64,000 nt of DNA, from positions 28,329,022-28,393,021 of the forward strand of contig OZ038321.1 of NCBI GenBank assembly GCA_964035795.1. Direction: 5' to 3'. The position numbers were made by a program, and so were the translations under genes. Origin of the DNA: Pterobdella sp. o SKG-2022 (lineage: Eukaryota > Annelida > Clitellata > Hirudinida > Piscicolidae). Positions 1-12,737 of this stretch are shown in pieces; the stretch's first letter is position 1, and each line of letters begins with the position of its first letter. The notes beneath the pieces were generated by a model. It did no database searches. It worked only from the letters and a program-made list of their open reading frames with translations, and was not told where the DNA came from.

Positions 1-333
1 GAAGCAAAGAAAAACCTCTACATAGTACTAACAGTGAGCTTATTTCTCGGAACACTACTTTCTTCAGCCACATTTTTTCTTCAAAAGCCTGACTTCATTG
101 AAGAAAATCATCTATTTTTCAACTTTTTATTAATTTTTGGTTCTATGGCGTGTGGTTACGGGTTTTACAAATTATATCTAAAAATAAAACAAGGCCAACG
201 TTACAACATCGCCAGACCTCCCTACAATACACTGAAGGATGAAGAAATCGACGAGTTGATAAATGGAAACGTCAGCTGCATCAAGAGTTACTTCCAAAAC
301 AACGAACATGGAGATGGTAAAAAAACTAATTGA
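1..333 (+). CDS. 3' terminal exon of a membrane protein (partial)
   Basis: The frame is open from base 1 and ends at the TGA at 331-333, so this is the last exon (or part of it) of a gene entering from the left. The GTG at 34 is not needed as a start, because the frame runs on upstream of it. About 110 residues are visible. There are two hydrophobic segments, one around IVLTVSLFLGTLLSSATFF and one around FFNFLLIFGSMACGYGFYKL, then a basic turn (KIKQGQR) and a polar, acidic C-terminal tail ending GDGKKTN. This looks like the last two membrane helices and the cytosolic tail of a multipass protein. I do not recognise the family. AATAAA-like signals lie just downstream near 384-418. The gene converges on SAMM50, whose stop is 240 bp away on the other strand. 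Confidence 0.6.
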   Translation, partial: EAKKNLYIVLTVSLFLGTLLSSATFFLQKPDFIEENHLFFNFLLIFGSMACGYGFYKLYLKIKQGQRYNIARPPYNTLKDEEIDELINGNVSCIKSYFQNNEHGDGKKTN

Positions 334-572
334 GTTTTTATTTTGAACTATCAGTAACCGTTAAACAAAACTGATTGCAAATAATAAAAATATTAATACA
401 AAGTATAATACAATAAATCAGTTAGGTTAAATAGGTTACAACTCAAATTAACGTTATGACCACTATTTACTATTATTTACTATAGGGTTATCAAAACTTC
501 ATTACAGCTTGCAATTTTGAATTTATTATAGACATGATTTCGAATGTACACTCAACTTAAATTCACTTTTCG

Positions 573-3500
573 TTATAAAAAATTGACTCCTACTCCAACT
601 TGCAAGCCAGGATTGATACTGAAAATAGATTACACTGGTGACGTAAAATTTTGCTAAAAAATGATTAAAATTAATAAAAAAAATAAAAAAAGGCAAAACC
701 GAAACAAATTTAGAATACACGACAGTGATAGAGATGGATGCAGCTGACCTGTCGCTAGGTAGGGTCTTAAGAGGAATGCAGTAGTTGAGCTCCACCCTGG
801 CCACCCCACCCAGTCTCAACACAATGCCGAGTCCTGCACTCAAGCGAGTGTCACTCACCAGTTTTCTGGCGTTCTCCTCTAGCGAGATGTCTGTGTGTGT
901 TTGATTATAATGCTGCACATGTACCAGCAACTAGAGTAGACGGCAGTGGGCCAACATTAAAAAAATTAACTGTTTATGTTGTAATTCTATCAAAATTCAT
1001 TTCATTCAAACTTTTTTCACTGGCAACGCGAGATAACAAACCACTTATGAAAACGTCAGCATTTTTGACCAAGGTAAACTTGCTGGATTGAAATGGATCT
1101 TTTAGTGCCCATTCTCACATCATGTTGAATGCATTACAATCGGTGATGGAGTGTGAAAATATTCTAAATTATGACGTCACGTTTTCATTATTTTGTTGAG
1201 ATCAAATAAGAAATGAGATTGAGAAATTAAATGGCCGTGATGAGTTATTTAAATGAAAATTAAATTTTGGTAGCTCATCACTTGATGCACGATATTGAAA
1301 TTAAATATTTGATCGTTCATCCATTGTTTTAAAAAATAAAGTAAAAATAAAAACAGTAAACAACTCATGTTAGCATGCAAACGGACGCAAAACGGAGATT
1401 TTAACAAAAAAGATTTATAAAATTTAAAAAACCGGATGTAAACCGGTTCGACACCAAACAAGCATCCAACTGACTTTTGGTGCACCAGAACAGGTTGCCA
1501 GCGTTGAGAAAGAAATGTGTCTTGAAGTACTGGCCAAAGCTGTCATGGCCGGGTTTGAAGGGCAGAGGAGTGTACAAGTGCAGTCCTGAACTCCAGTAGA
1601 TGTTGCCTCCCAGGGAACAATCTGCAGGTGCGGTGTTTAGGTGTTTAAAATTAGTGTTTAATCATAATAGAGTAGAATTCTTTGAAACCTATCAACTGCA
1701 ACACCAAACCCACAAATTCTGAGCAACTTGATGATCGAGTTAATAATTTAAAAAATATTCATAAGCAGAACTCGCAAATTTTCCTGAAACTAAATACAAC
1801 CCCAACCACAAACACACAGAAACAACACTCCCCCACCTTCAGTCCGGGGTCCAACCCCCTTGAAGTTAAAGCCCCTCAGTGTCAGAGGGCCCCCAATAAA
1901 AAAGCGGTCCATGATGCTGGAGGTAGGACTCCAGTGATGAGTCAACAAGCCTGCTGCCATGCTCAGCTGGATCGTCTGTGATTGGTGGGTGTGAAGTTGA
2001 TAGGTGAAATATGACGAGTATACTATAATAAAATAAGGTGCATCACATAAAAATGCAATATAACTATAAAAAACAACAAAATTAAAATAATAATAATAAT
2101 AATCAAAAGTTAACAAAATGCAACAACATGAAGCCCAACAAAAAATATTGAATTGCAACAAAATGAAGCACAACACAACACCATACAACAATAAAAAGTA
2201 CAACAGAAACACACACAGAATCAAAAGGGAGAGCTTTGTTGACTTGCATCTCCACTTCCTGCTTCAGAAAGTTCGCATCCCCTCCCAACCCTGCCAGCTC
2301 CTGGTGAAGTGATCTCGAGTTGATTGAAAGTTTGATAGTTATGGTTAATAGGAAGCAAATGATAATAAGAAAACATGGTTGTCGTGAGGGAGGGTGAAAA
2401 AAAGAGTAACAAACAATTCTTGTGAATTTTTCATCCTCATAATCATTACTACCACCATCACTATTGTTATAGTCATCGTCATCCCTCCTTCTTCCTCCCC
2501 CCTTTCCCCCCTGCATCATCATCATCATTTCACCACCATTTTGAACTCACATGCACACACTTCAACATGTATCCAAAACTTGGAAGCACCCTGTTATCTC
2601 TTGTGTCTTTCACCCATGTGTGCTGTTGTGTGTGATTGGTTGTGGTATGAGATTGGCTGTGAGGTTGTATGTGCATTTGTGGGTATTTATAATTTTTAGT
2701 TTACGATAAATTTATCACATTTTTTTTATAAATTCAAGTTTTTAAATAAGATGCAATAATCTATATTGATGCAAGCAAAAAATTTCAGTAATAATCTAAA
2801 GCGACAATAATAACATCATCCAAACATGCAATAAAGCGTAAGCAAAGTGGACCCACTTTGATACTGGACTTCAAGTTGTGACCAGCTTCCTCCCTGATGG
2901 CAAAGGCACTCTTGTTTCCTAGGCAGGCCAGTTCCCGCCACACACCCTCCCACCTAGCAATTACATCATATCATGTTGTGACCGGCATCATTTGAAGGTG
3001 CTGTCATCTTCACTTGATGTCACATATCGTATTTTCAATTCAGTATATGAATGTTTTGAAAGTTTTCACCTTTCTGCTTAATTAAATCAAATTGTAAAAG
3101 TCTTGAAGTTGAGTTTCATAAGGGTATATTGGATGAGGAAACTTTTTGCAAGTAAAATATTACAGTGTAATTGGTACTTTAATTACAATTATAAAACCTT
3201 GTCGATTACAAAAAATTTTTGTTTTTAATATTATTAATAACAATAATATTATTATTATTATTATAAAAAAAAAGCACAACAAGGAGCACAAGAAGGTCAC
3301 CTGACAGTGTGGTCGCCAAGGAAGGAAGGAAACTGTAGGAGTGCTCTATTTAAAACCACACTTCATCAAAATTTGTATTAATTAATGATTATATAAAAAT
3401 ATTTATTTAAAAATGGAATTAATTTGAGAACTCTTAATAGCTTGAAACTCCAGCACATGACTTACTCTGAGCAGCGCAAACACCAACAAACACTAACACT

Positions 3501-4708
3501 GTAGTCAAAGGCCAGGCCAATGTCCTTCTGTTTGATGGAGCTCCAAGGGAAGTCACTGCTCATCGAAAACAATGAGCCCTTTAACCTGGTTCACAGGTGG
3601 GTGGAGTGGAAGGTGTAGAAGGATAGGTAGGTAGATAGACAGATAGGTGGGTAGATAGAAGGATAGGTAGGTAGATAAAGGGATAGATGGGTAGATGAAG
3701 AGCTCAGTGGGTAGATAGTTGGGTAGAAAGAAAAACAATTGACTGATATGCTAAAAATCAGTAATAATATTAACAATAGTGAACAAACATGAGATGTGGT
3801 TCAAGGAAGAGTGGTTTGATGGCAGCGAGGTTCCACCCAATAGCATTCTTGGAACCATACATGAGGTCAAACATCATTCTCTCTCCCCTGCCATACACAT
3901 TTGATGCATTTATGCTCCCCACCTGGAGATATGTGTTTGTGGTGGAAACTACCAGTCCCAAATGAAGTTTTGATGAATTTTTAGTAAAATCTAAATTGAC
4001 AAATGCTACAACAACCCTTCTGATGATCATCTTGACCACCACAGACTCACCAAAGTTCCTTCATTGGTGCCGATCATGGTACTCATGCCCCCTGTCACCA
4101 ATGGAGTCTCAAGCACTTTTAACAGCAGGTCATAACACTCTGTAGCCTCAGGGTTGTCTAGATGTTTGTTGTGTGGTTTGGGGTTGTTTAGGAGCATGTT
4201 GGGCGGGGATTTGAAGTTTGAACTTTGTGTCATTTTAAAGATGATAGTTATATTTCAATAAAAAATTTATATTTATGTTGAAACATCTATGTTATTGTTT
4301 GAAACTTATTAAAAACAATAGCAATTATTTTCTATTAGCAATAATGAGACAAACTTTTGCTGACATCAACAGTGACAGAAGTTGATCTGAACAAGCCGAG
4401 GGTCTCAAACTTCACTATTGCTGTTTGAGCCTCTTTCAAAATCTTTGTTAAATTATCAATTAATAATATATATATTAAATGACCAGATAATAAATAGACT
4501 GTTTCAAAAACTTCATTTGAGTAAAAAATATCAAACTAAAAGTTTTTTTAATAAGGATATCTTAGATTGGCTTCAAATTCAACAATTATTTGATTAAGAC
4601 TATTACTTCTTCAAAAGATTGAGCCTTGAAAACTGATTTAATGTGTTTAATGATGATGTCATTTTTAGTTCTTTTCAAACCTTCGACTTTTATTTGGTCA
4701 ACGAAACC
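573..4708 (-). CDS. SAMM50: SAMM50, mitochondrial sorting and assembly machinery 50 (first exon missing)
   Basis: Sam50 is the Omp85-family beta-barrel insertase of the mitochondrial outer membrane. I join 13 exons (minus strand): 4607-4708, 4355-4442, 4051-4139, 3789-3922, 3498-3585, 3301-3332, 2857-2953, 2561-2622, 2217-2313, 1837-1975, 1475-1621, 749-890 and 573-618. Every junction has GT/AG ends and compatible phase, giving about 420 codons against roughly 470 in vertebrates. Visible landmarks are a POTRA stretch ([16 protein letters not shown], then [16 protein letters not shown]), [35 protein letters not shown] (the Omp85 RGF motif), [14 protein letters not shown] and [11 protein letters not shown]. 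The C-terminal strand [20 protein letters not shown] ends in [15 protein letters not shown]. The N-terminal exon must lie right of 4708 and was not found. Exon 3301-3332 is only 32 nt. A poly(A) signal in minus orientation lies at 522-527. Confidence 0.93.
3612..3726. repeat. GATA/GGTA-rich microsatellite
   Basis: This is an imperfect tetranucleotide tract of GATA, GGTA and GACA units inside the SAMM50 intron between exons 3498-3585 and 3789-3922. On the minus strand it creates spurious Pro/Ser/Tyr-rich reading frames, which are not genes. Confidence 0.8.
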
Positions 4709-7491
4709 CTAGCCAAGTGTTGTTGTCATTTGAGTAGTATTAATATATGGAAGTGCATACTTACCAATATATGAACAACTTGAATTTATTTATTTTATGA
4801 TAAATTATAAAAAAATTTAAATACTACCGGCATGTCAGCAAGATTAATTTTTTTGAAATTTCTCTCAAATGAATCCATTTTGAAATATTTTCTATATTAT
4901 TATGAAATAACTAAATAATAGTAACAGATTTTTCATTAAACTAACTTGAAAAATGTTATTTAATTATTTTATTATTGAATGATTTAATAAATAATATTTA
5001 AACAGTTTGTTGCAAGATTTGACATTACAACATAACGATATTTAATTAAATTTAAAAGGTAATTTAAAAAACAAACAATTCTACAAAATTGAACAAAAAA
5101 AAACAAATTAAACAAAACTATAACTTTTTTTTAAAAAGTATAACTTTCAACCAATTTTATACAATTAAAAAGTTTAAAAAAATTTAATATATTCCAAAGA
5201 TAATTTTTATTTCACCTGAATTGGGACTTAATTCGACGAGTCTTTAAACATTTCTTGAAATCGATATTACTTAAAAAATGTACATTTCATTTTTGATATA
5301 TTTTTTTGTGATGAACATTCATAATTTAAAAGTTTATTCTACATTTATTGCATGAAATCAACGGTTTGTATTGAATCTCAAAAAGTTATATATATTTGCT
5401 CAAAAAATTGCACATATAATATCTGCATCCATTGAACATGTTCTCGAATCAAAAGTTAACACTCGTCTGCAAACATCCGCAATATCTTTGGAGTTTGCAA
5501 TAAGCTTTATGATGATTTTGGATTGCTTACAGGTGAGTAGGAACTTTGAATATGTTTTCATTAATAAATGCTTTAACCGAAAAAAATTGCAATGATTCAC
5601 GTTTAAAAAATATATAAATCTGAAGTATTTCGAATAGTTCTTTTCACCTCACTTTAAGAGACAAATGAATTTGAAATCGCCAGTTCATATCTTTATGGCA
5701 TAACTTGAAATGTTCAAACAAGAAAACAATGTTAACCTTCAATTTAAAACTATTTTCAAAAGTTTTAAGTTTCGCGAATTATAATTTAATATTTAATGGA
5801 AAATATATTTAATGGAAAAAAAATCTTCTTATAATATTCCCCAATTAAAACTAAAATTTGTATGTTTCTATGCGTTTAAGAGTTGAATAAATCATGGTGG
5901 AAGCGTGTTGTGTGGGTGGATGAAAGAATTGGCAGAAAAGAAGGCACGGATAAAAGAACGAATCAATAAAAGAAATGAGTGGATGAACGGAGGATCGATT
6001 AAACGTTAGATGAAATATATAGAGAGGTGGAACAAAGAATTTTCCCAAAAAGATGTTGCGGATGTGGTTGTAAGCTTAAAAGGTGTTGAGATCAGGGGTG
6101 AGTGTCGAAGGAACTTTGAAGTCGATGTCAAGGCAGGATAAGCCGAGGTTTTGCTGACTAGGAAAGTCCTTGGGCTGTGATTGTTAGTTTGGATGCCTTT
6201 AGGGGTAAATGGGTTATGTTTTGTTTCGAGGTGATATGTGGGTTGGAGTTTTTAATTTTGATTTCATCAATTTAAACTGCCTACAAAAACCCCTTAACCT
6301 ATCAAAGTATTAGATTAGCTGCTTGAGATATAGCCTGTTTTTTTTGATAACGGTATTAAGCGAAAACCTTTTTCATTTTATTCAAATCATTCTATTTCAT
6401 TTAATACACCCACAAAAGTACGCAGTTGTATCCGTTATGATGATGTCATGAACATTAATATGCCATACAAAACATAAAGGCCACACAGTACCATAAAATA
6501 TTAAACCTTCCATGTTTCTAGCGCATGACTTCAACTCTTCCTCTTCCCTCCCCGTGTTATGACACTTATAAAATATTAATTATTCCATAATTCCCCTTGA
6601 CACCCCTCACAACATGACGTGAATATCAAAGCATTTACCTGTCGTTTCTCTTCCCTTCCATTATCCCAATGTTTTTTGTGTACATTAATTAGTGAAGTCT
6701 CATCTACAGCTTTCATACGCAGATTTCTAAATGGCATTTTTGTTTCCTGATGAGTATTTTTCCAGGTTTTCATTTATTTTTTATTGAGTTATATTTTCTT
6801 TAAATTTTCATGTAATAAAATAAGTTTTTCACAGATTGATGCATTGTGGTGTAGCATGACTTCATCTTTTGAAGCCATCGTATACTATATCTTTATTCTA
6901 TGTTAAAAATCCAAAATCCAACTTTATCACACCCCCGTCATCCAACATCTCTATAATCCAATCGCTTTGAAAGCCTTACAAAATTTATGATTCGCAAAAA
7001 GATAAAATTTATTCGTTATAAATCATATAAATTATTCAAGAGATTCAGAAACACGAGTAATAGAGAAATATATGACTTCTGTATAGCATCAGATTCTCAA
7101 TCTTTAACGCACGCATTTTATCATGACTTTTATGCAAAAATTTGTGTAGACTACTTTCAATTTATCAAAATATTTCAAATATAATTTTTATATAAATGTG
7201 TCGATATTGGGAAATTCTGTGCGAGTGTTCTTATTTATATAATGAAGCCCCATTGTGACCCCATGATCTGCCTGTTGTGGCATTCCTGATTATATTATGA
7301 CTACAAACATGTGACATCTAACTGCAAACTCTTACATATCCTTTAAACACCCTTCACCACTTTATTACGTTCGAATTCAGCAAAGTGCTATAAAGATTGT
7401 GTTGGTTTTAAATTATGGAAGGGGATTGATGGACGATAATGTGCATTAAAACGATTTTAAAATTTCATTTTTGAAACTTTATGAATAATTA
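4709..7491. other. Intergenic, AT-rich; probably holds the SAMM50 first exon
   Basis: This region should contain the SAMM50 5' exon and promoter (minus strand) and the fucosyltransferase promoter (plus strand), since the two genes diverge. I could not place either convincingly. One plus-strand open stretch, 5371-5532, ends in a strong donor (CTTACAG/GTGAGT) and is discussed as a finding. No RNA gene or element was recognised. Confidence 0.4.
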
Positions 7492-9455
7492 ATGCTTTCA
7501 AAACCCATGAAACTCACAAAAGCTGAGTCACCTCTGCTTGCATCCACACAGATCATCACACCGGGCTACAAGTCACGCACACAAATTGTTTATGCAGTTT
7601 TGTTTGCCAGCCTTTTATTAAATCTCATCATTTTCCTTCTTCTCACCATCCATGAATCACGAAGCCATCAAAGCACTATTGCACCTTTACAGTCTCAAAA
7701 GAAGATTGAAAACATTATTATTCCTCATGTCGACAGAAGTTTCAAAACATTGGACGAGAGGTTGAAAAAATACAAGGTTTTGAAAAGTGGTGGTGATAAT
7801 AAAAAAGTTGATGTAGAGAACGTCAAAACGCCTCAAACTGTGGAAAACTTTTATCGAAAACCTAGAAAAAAGAATTTTTCGAGAAGGAAGGTCGATTTGA
7901 AGGAGGCGCAGAAACTGGCGGATGAACGACGCCTCAGGTCGCAAAACTACATCAAACAAATCTTTAAAAGAAACAGCTCTTCACAGGGTGTCACAAATGA
8001 AAACTCACGCTCAAAGTATTTAGTGGTTGCAAAAAAGTCAAAAAACCTCAAAATATACCTGCACAATTCAACTGCATCCTCCTCATTCAATGATGGCATT
8101 CTGCAACAGTTGTATTTCGTCCCAGAATCCTACAAAAAAAAACTGGAAAGACTCAATTTGATGGACAGATTTTCTTCAAAGTACAACACTGATAGCAACA
8201 TGAAACTTCATCAATATTTGAAAGAAAATTTTGATTTAAATTTAGAGACTCAGAGAAACGTGTCTGTTGCAAACGACAAGAAAAAAAAAGTGCCATCTTT
8301 AAAACTGGGTCCAAATTGGAACAGTCTGCTCAAAGTCATTTATGTTGCTGATGGTCTGAGTGAGGAGATGAGTTATGGAAGGAAGGTTTTCCAAACAGAA
8401 AAGTGTTTGGTGTCATCTTGCTACATCACAAGTAGGTCCTCTTTTAAATTCACAGCCCATTTGAGGATCGAGAAAATGTTTGCATCAGAAACATTCAAGC
8501 CACCAGGTCAAATCTGGTTGACCTGGTTCCTAGAATCTCCAATAAACTCAGTGTATCTACCCAAAAACACTTATGGAGACCGCATCAACTGGACTGCATC
8601 GTTCAGGTCTGACTCCACCATCGTCACCCCCTACGCCAAGTACCTCCCTCACGACCCTCTTCTACCCAAAGGTTGGAGTTTCATATCATTTCATTTATAC
8701 ATCTATACACAACCCCCTAACGAATAAACTTAAAATTTTGAAATTTCAAATCTATATTCATTCAATTTTTTTCAGTTCCAAAAAGAAAAGACTATTCAAA
8801 AGGGAAATCTCATTTGGCAGCTTGGTTTGTTTCCATATGCGCCACTACCAACAACCGTTTCGAGTATGTTCAAAACCTCCAAAAACACATGCCTGTTCAT
8901 ATCTACGGAGCCTGTGGACCCTTCACTTGTGATAAAAACATGGAGAAAGACTGCTTCAAGATGCTGTCTAAGAAATACAAGTTCTATTTCTCGTTTGAGA
9001 ATTCCAACTGCGATAATTACATCACTGAAAAGTTCTTCCTCAACGCCTTGATGTCAGTTGTAACGATCAAGCAATGATGTCATACAACTTAATAAACTTT
9101 TAATTGTTTCAGGAACGATGTTGTGCCTGTAGTGATGGGAGCGAGAAAAATGGATTATTTAAATGTGGCGCCTCCCAATTCATACATCCACGTGGAGGAC
9201 TTTAAGGATGAAGAAGAGCTTGCCACGTTTCTGCACCACCTCGACAAAAACAACACAGCATACAACGAGTATTTCAAGTGGAAGGACAAAGGCAGCTTTA
9301 TGAACACAAAGTTCTGGTGCAGACTTTGTTCCATGTTGCAGGACGATGATATGCCTGTCATGTGGTACTCCAGCTTTGAACAGTGGTGGATGAGTGAGGG
9401 GACTTGTATGAATGGCAGATGGGGTGCTGGTGAATCTATTGAGAAAAGAACATAA
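7492..9455 (+). CDS. Alpha-1,3-fucosyltransferase (GT10), complete, three exons
   Basis: This Golgi type II glycosyltransferase transfers fucose from GDP-fucose to N-acetylglucosamine-containing glycans. Exons are 7492-8671, 8776-9052 and 9113-9455, with GT/AG ends, matching phases and 599 codons plus stop. The ATG is preceded by an in-frame TAA. Residues 1-31 are the cytosolic tail and about 32-53 the signal anchor (VYAVLFASLLLNLIIFLLL). A long basic, Lys/Ser-rich stem follows to about residue 280. Catalytic landmarks are EKCLVSSCYITS (about 303), TWFLESPINSVY (about 344), RINWTASFRSDSTIVTPYA, SHLAAWFVS, YGACG, and the donor-binding core FSFENSNCDNYITEKFF (about 463-480) followed by NDVVPVVMGA. 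The last exon ends in a Cys- and Trp-rich tail (WCRLC, FEQWWMSEGTC). The roughly 230-residue stem is longer than usual for the family. AATAAA lies at 9610-9615. Confidence 0.93.
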
Positions 9456-10928
9456 TTTGTGTGATTCATGAAAAAAGCTTTGAAAAATATCTCTAGAAAT
9501 TTTTCTGTAATTTAAGTTTCAATTGATATTTTCTAAAATCCTTAACATAATAATATATATATTAATAATATTATTATTATTGTTTTATAAAATTATTTAA
9601 TAATATTCAAATAAAAGATCATAGTTTTTGATTTTCTTTTAAGGATCACAAAGGAATAATATTTATTCTGAAATCATGACGTTCCAGCAGATAAACACCC
9701 AGAAAATGGAAAAGCTGCATGGAATACTCTTGTTTTTAAGGTTGAGTGGAGGCTTAAGCAGAGATTTATTGAAAGAGCTTTCCAAAGGTTTTTAAAATCT
9801 TTATTTTTACCAGGTTCTATCATCCAGAAATTCCAATTTAATTTTATACAAATGTTTTCGATTAGATATATCTTCAGTATTAAATTTCTCTTACATTCAA
9901 ATTTAGACTTATCGGCTTCAAATATTCAAAATGATGGCATTTTTCATAACTACTAATAAACATCTTTTGTAATTTTTTCTACTCGACGCATCAGTGCTTG
10001 TTTGAGAACTGTTTGGGTCAAAAAAATAAGAGCTTTAAGAAGTCGAGATTTTAAAAACATTCTTCACGTTTTTGAAGAGTTTATTACATTTTTGAAGTTT
10101 CAATAAAATATATATTTGGAATAAATTTTTCTCAAAAATATTCCTTCCTACTAGATCATACATAACAGACGAATTTCAAAGACGTTACAATATTACTAAA
10201 GTAATGGAGTTGTTGGCTATAGTAATGACCCATATATTCGACATTAGTGAAGGCACATTTAAAACAAACTTGGAGAACCCTTTGAAGTTATAATGGTGGT
10301 GTGTGAGACCTAGGTGGTAAGATGTATTGAAACTATTTTTCATGTCTTTGTGAATGAGACTGTGATCAATAATATAAAGAATAAAAAAAATAATAATAAT
10401 AAACTAAGTTTAAAACTAAATTAGTCATAAAAATATATATCATAAAAATAAGTTTCTAATTGGAAAAACATTGTAAAAAATGAAAAGAACCCATAATATC
10501 ATGAAAACGAAATAAAAATAATAAAAACAACAAAGAAAATGAGATAAATCAGACGAGTTTCTTTATAGCATTACTTGAAGATTAATCACTATGATGCAGA
10601 CTCAGCTGGCGTTTGTTGCCAGCCACGACTTTACGTAACAAAACTAAAATCATCTTTCTATGCTGATGTCTAATGTGATAAAAAACTAGTAATCGTGAAT
10701 ACCAACTTGATGCCAATATTTGAAACGAATTTATGCAAAAAATTTGAATAGGTTGTTTGGCATTAATTACTTGTTAGTGTTAGAAAGGTGCTTAAGATGC
10801 GAAAATTTCTGCATTATAAACTGCAGTGAGAAGGTGACTAGAATAAAATGATGGTGGCGATGATGGTGGCGATGATGATGGTGATGATGGTGGTGAGGGG
10901 GATGATGATGATGATGATGAGAATGATG

Positions 10929-10960
<32 letters not shown>

Positions 10961-12737
10961 GATGATGGTAACTATATTTTCATCGGTCACATTTCTTCCC
11001 AAGTTCAATGGTGTGTTTACAACAAGAACATTAATTTATATAGCGCGAAACAGCAACTGAAGCGGATCAACTTTGAATTCTTCGTTGGATAATGTCAGTA
11101 TAAATATTTGTATCTTTACATAACATAACATTTTCCAGAGAGTTTGTTTAAAACGACGAAACAAATCAAAGAGCTTGAAGGAAATTATTGAAGATTCCAA
11201 GATTGGTTTTATAATATTAGACACAAGCTTATGTTTTTGAAGTGTGATTATTCTGGGTGTCTAGCGTATGATGAAAGTTACCGAAGTTTGGAATGTTTTT
11301 CAATGTTAAGAACCAAAAATGGGTTAAACTTTAAATAAATATTTCGATTAATCATTGAAAATTTTGATATTTCAAGAGGAAATGATAAAAAAGTTTAACA
11401 AAGGGAAAAGTCAAAAATAGAAACAATAAAAATGCGATAAAACCAGGCTAAAACTTCTTTGAAACGATTTCGAAGACCACTCATGCTGTCCAAAGTGCAA
11501 CAAGCGCATCTAAACGAAGACAAATCTTGATAGCATTATTAGATACACCATTCCACTTTAAACTACCTCATGATCTTTGATGGATGCACAACTCTTTCAA
11601 TAAATATTTTTAATGGTCATTATAATTCTTCGAGCCAATTATACATAAAATCGTCCATAATGAAGCAGTGCCACAAGGTTCTGTTATCCTAAGCGATATC
11701 AGTGTTTTCATTGGTCATGACTTATGAAGATAATGAAATGAGAATAAATAAAAATAACACTAAATAACAGTAAAACTAGCAATAATTAACAATAAAAATA
11801 ACAATAAATAAAAATAAAACTAACAATAAATAACGAAAAAAAATAGGTTGAAAAATGACCAGGAGGATATTTGAAATGTACTGCGAAAAAAACTTTGATA
11901 TTGTGTCTATGTTCAACAACAATAATAACAATAATAATAACAACAAATAAAAGAGTTTTGTTTATAAAATCAAAACGTTACATTTGTTAAAATTTGTGTT
12001 GATATCAGAATATAACAAAAAGAAATGCAAAAAAAAAAACAAAAATAATTAAAATAAAAAAAACAAAAAGACGAGAAATTAAATCAAGGTTACAAAAAAA
12101 AGCGCTAGTAATGAAAAGTTGTAAGTTATTTCCAACATTTGCTCAAAAGTGAAAGCAACATTCAGCAACATCTCTCCGTGGCGGTGCCTGGCTTCCAAGC
12201 TTGATGCTTTATTTATTAGGGCATTAAACCTCCGCGTGCAGTGAAGGAATTGCAAAATGAAGAGTATTATTTATGAACAAAGCCGTTTCGTTTATGAAGG
12301 AAGTTTTATTGGTGCAATAATTTGGAAATTAAATGTAGGCAAATTGAGACATGTATTGAGTTTATATGGTCAGTGTACGAAATATTGGATTTCTGGAAAT
12401 ATTTGAAAACGAAAAAAAATAGAAAGAAATAAAAGTGTATTTCTGGCAGTCCATATTTACAAATCATTTTTAAGATGAAGAGTTATGTCTACAACGAGTT
12501 GAGATGTGAAATTGTTTAAGAATCCACAGTGAAAATGCATGTGACTTGCTTTGGTTGTTGTTTAAATACAAAACTTTTAAATGTTCGTATAAGCAATCTT
12601 CGACTTACCATCAACTTCCCCCTTCTGGTTCAGACAGCAGTTACTTTAAAGGAAGGTGCTTCTTAGTAGATTGTTTTAGTGAAACATAATAATCACCACC
12701 ATCTTCACCATCCCCATCATCACCACCCTTCCCAACA
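9456..12737. other. Gene-poor AT-rich interval between fucosyltransferase and SOCS gene
   Basis: The two genes converge here. No exon was recognised. If the SOCS gene has a further 3' exon carrying the SOCS box, it must lie in this interval. I searched by eye for a BC-box pattern and found only the weak candidate near 11036-11075 noted under rejected items. The interval also holds a GAT-type microsatellite at 10848-10970. Confidence 0.4.
10848..10970. repeat. (GAT)n/(GTG) trinucleotide microsatellite
   Basis: This is a long run of GATGATG units interrupted by GGTGGCG and GAGGGG. Read as protein it is a meaningless poly-Met stretch, so no gene is called. Confidence 0.9.

Noticed and set aside
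2103..2528. Minus-strand ORFs with poly-Met/Asp starts
   Set aside because: They include parts of SAMM50 exons 2217-2313 but read on into flanking intron and microsatellite sequence. The spliced model explains the homologous part.
10848..11060. Plus-strand poly-Met ORF
   Set aside because: It is produced entirely by the GAT/GTG microsatellite.
11036..11075. Possible SOCS box core (VDPLQLLFRAI then stop) on the minus strand
   Set aside because: It resembles the SLQxLCR pattern only loosely, lacks the BC-box cysteine, stops at once and has no clear acceptor in the right phase.
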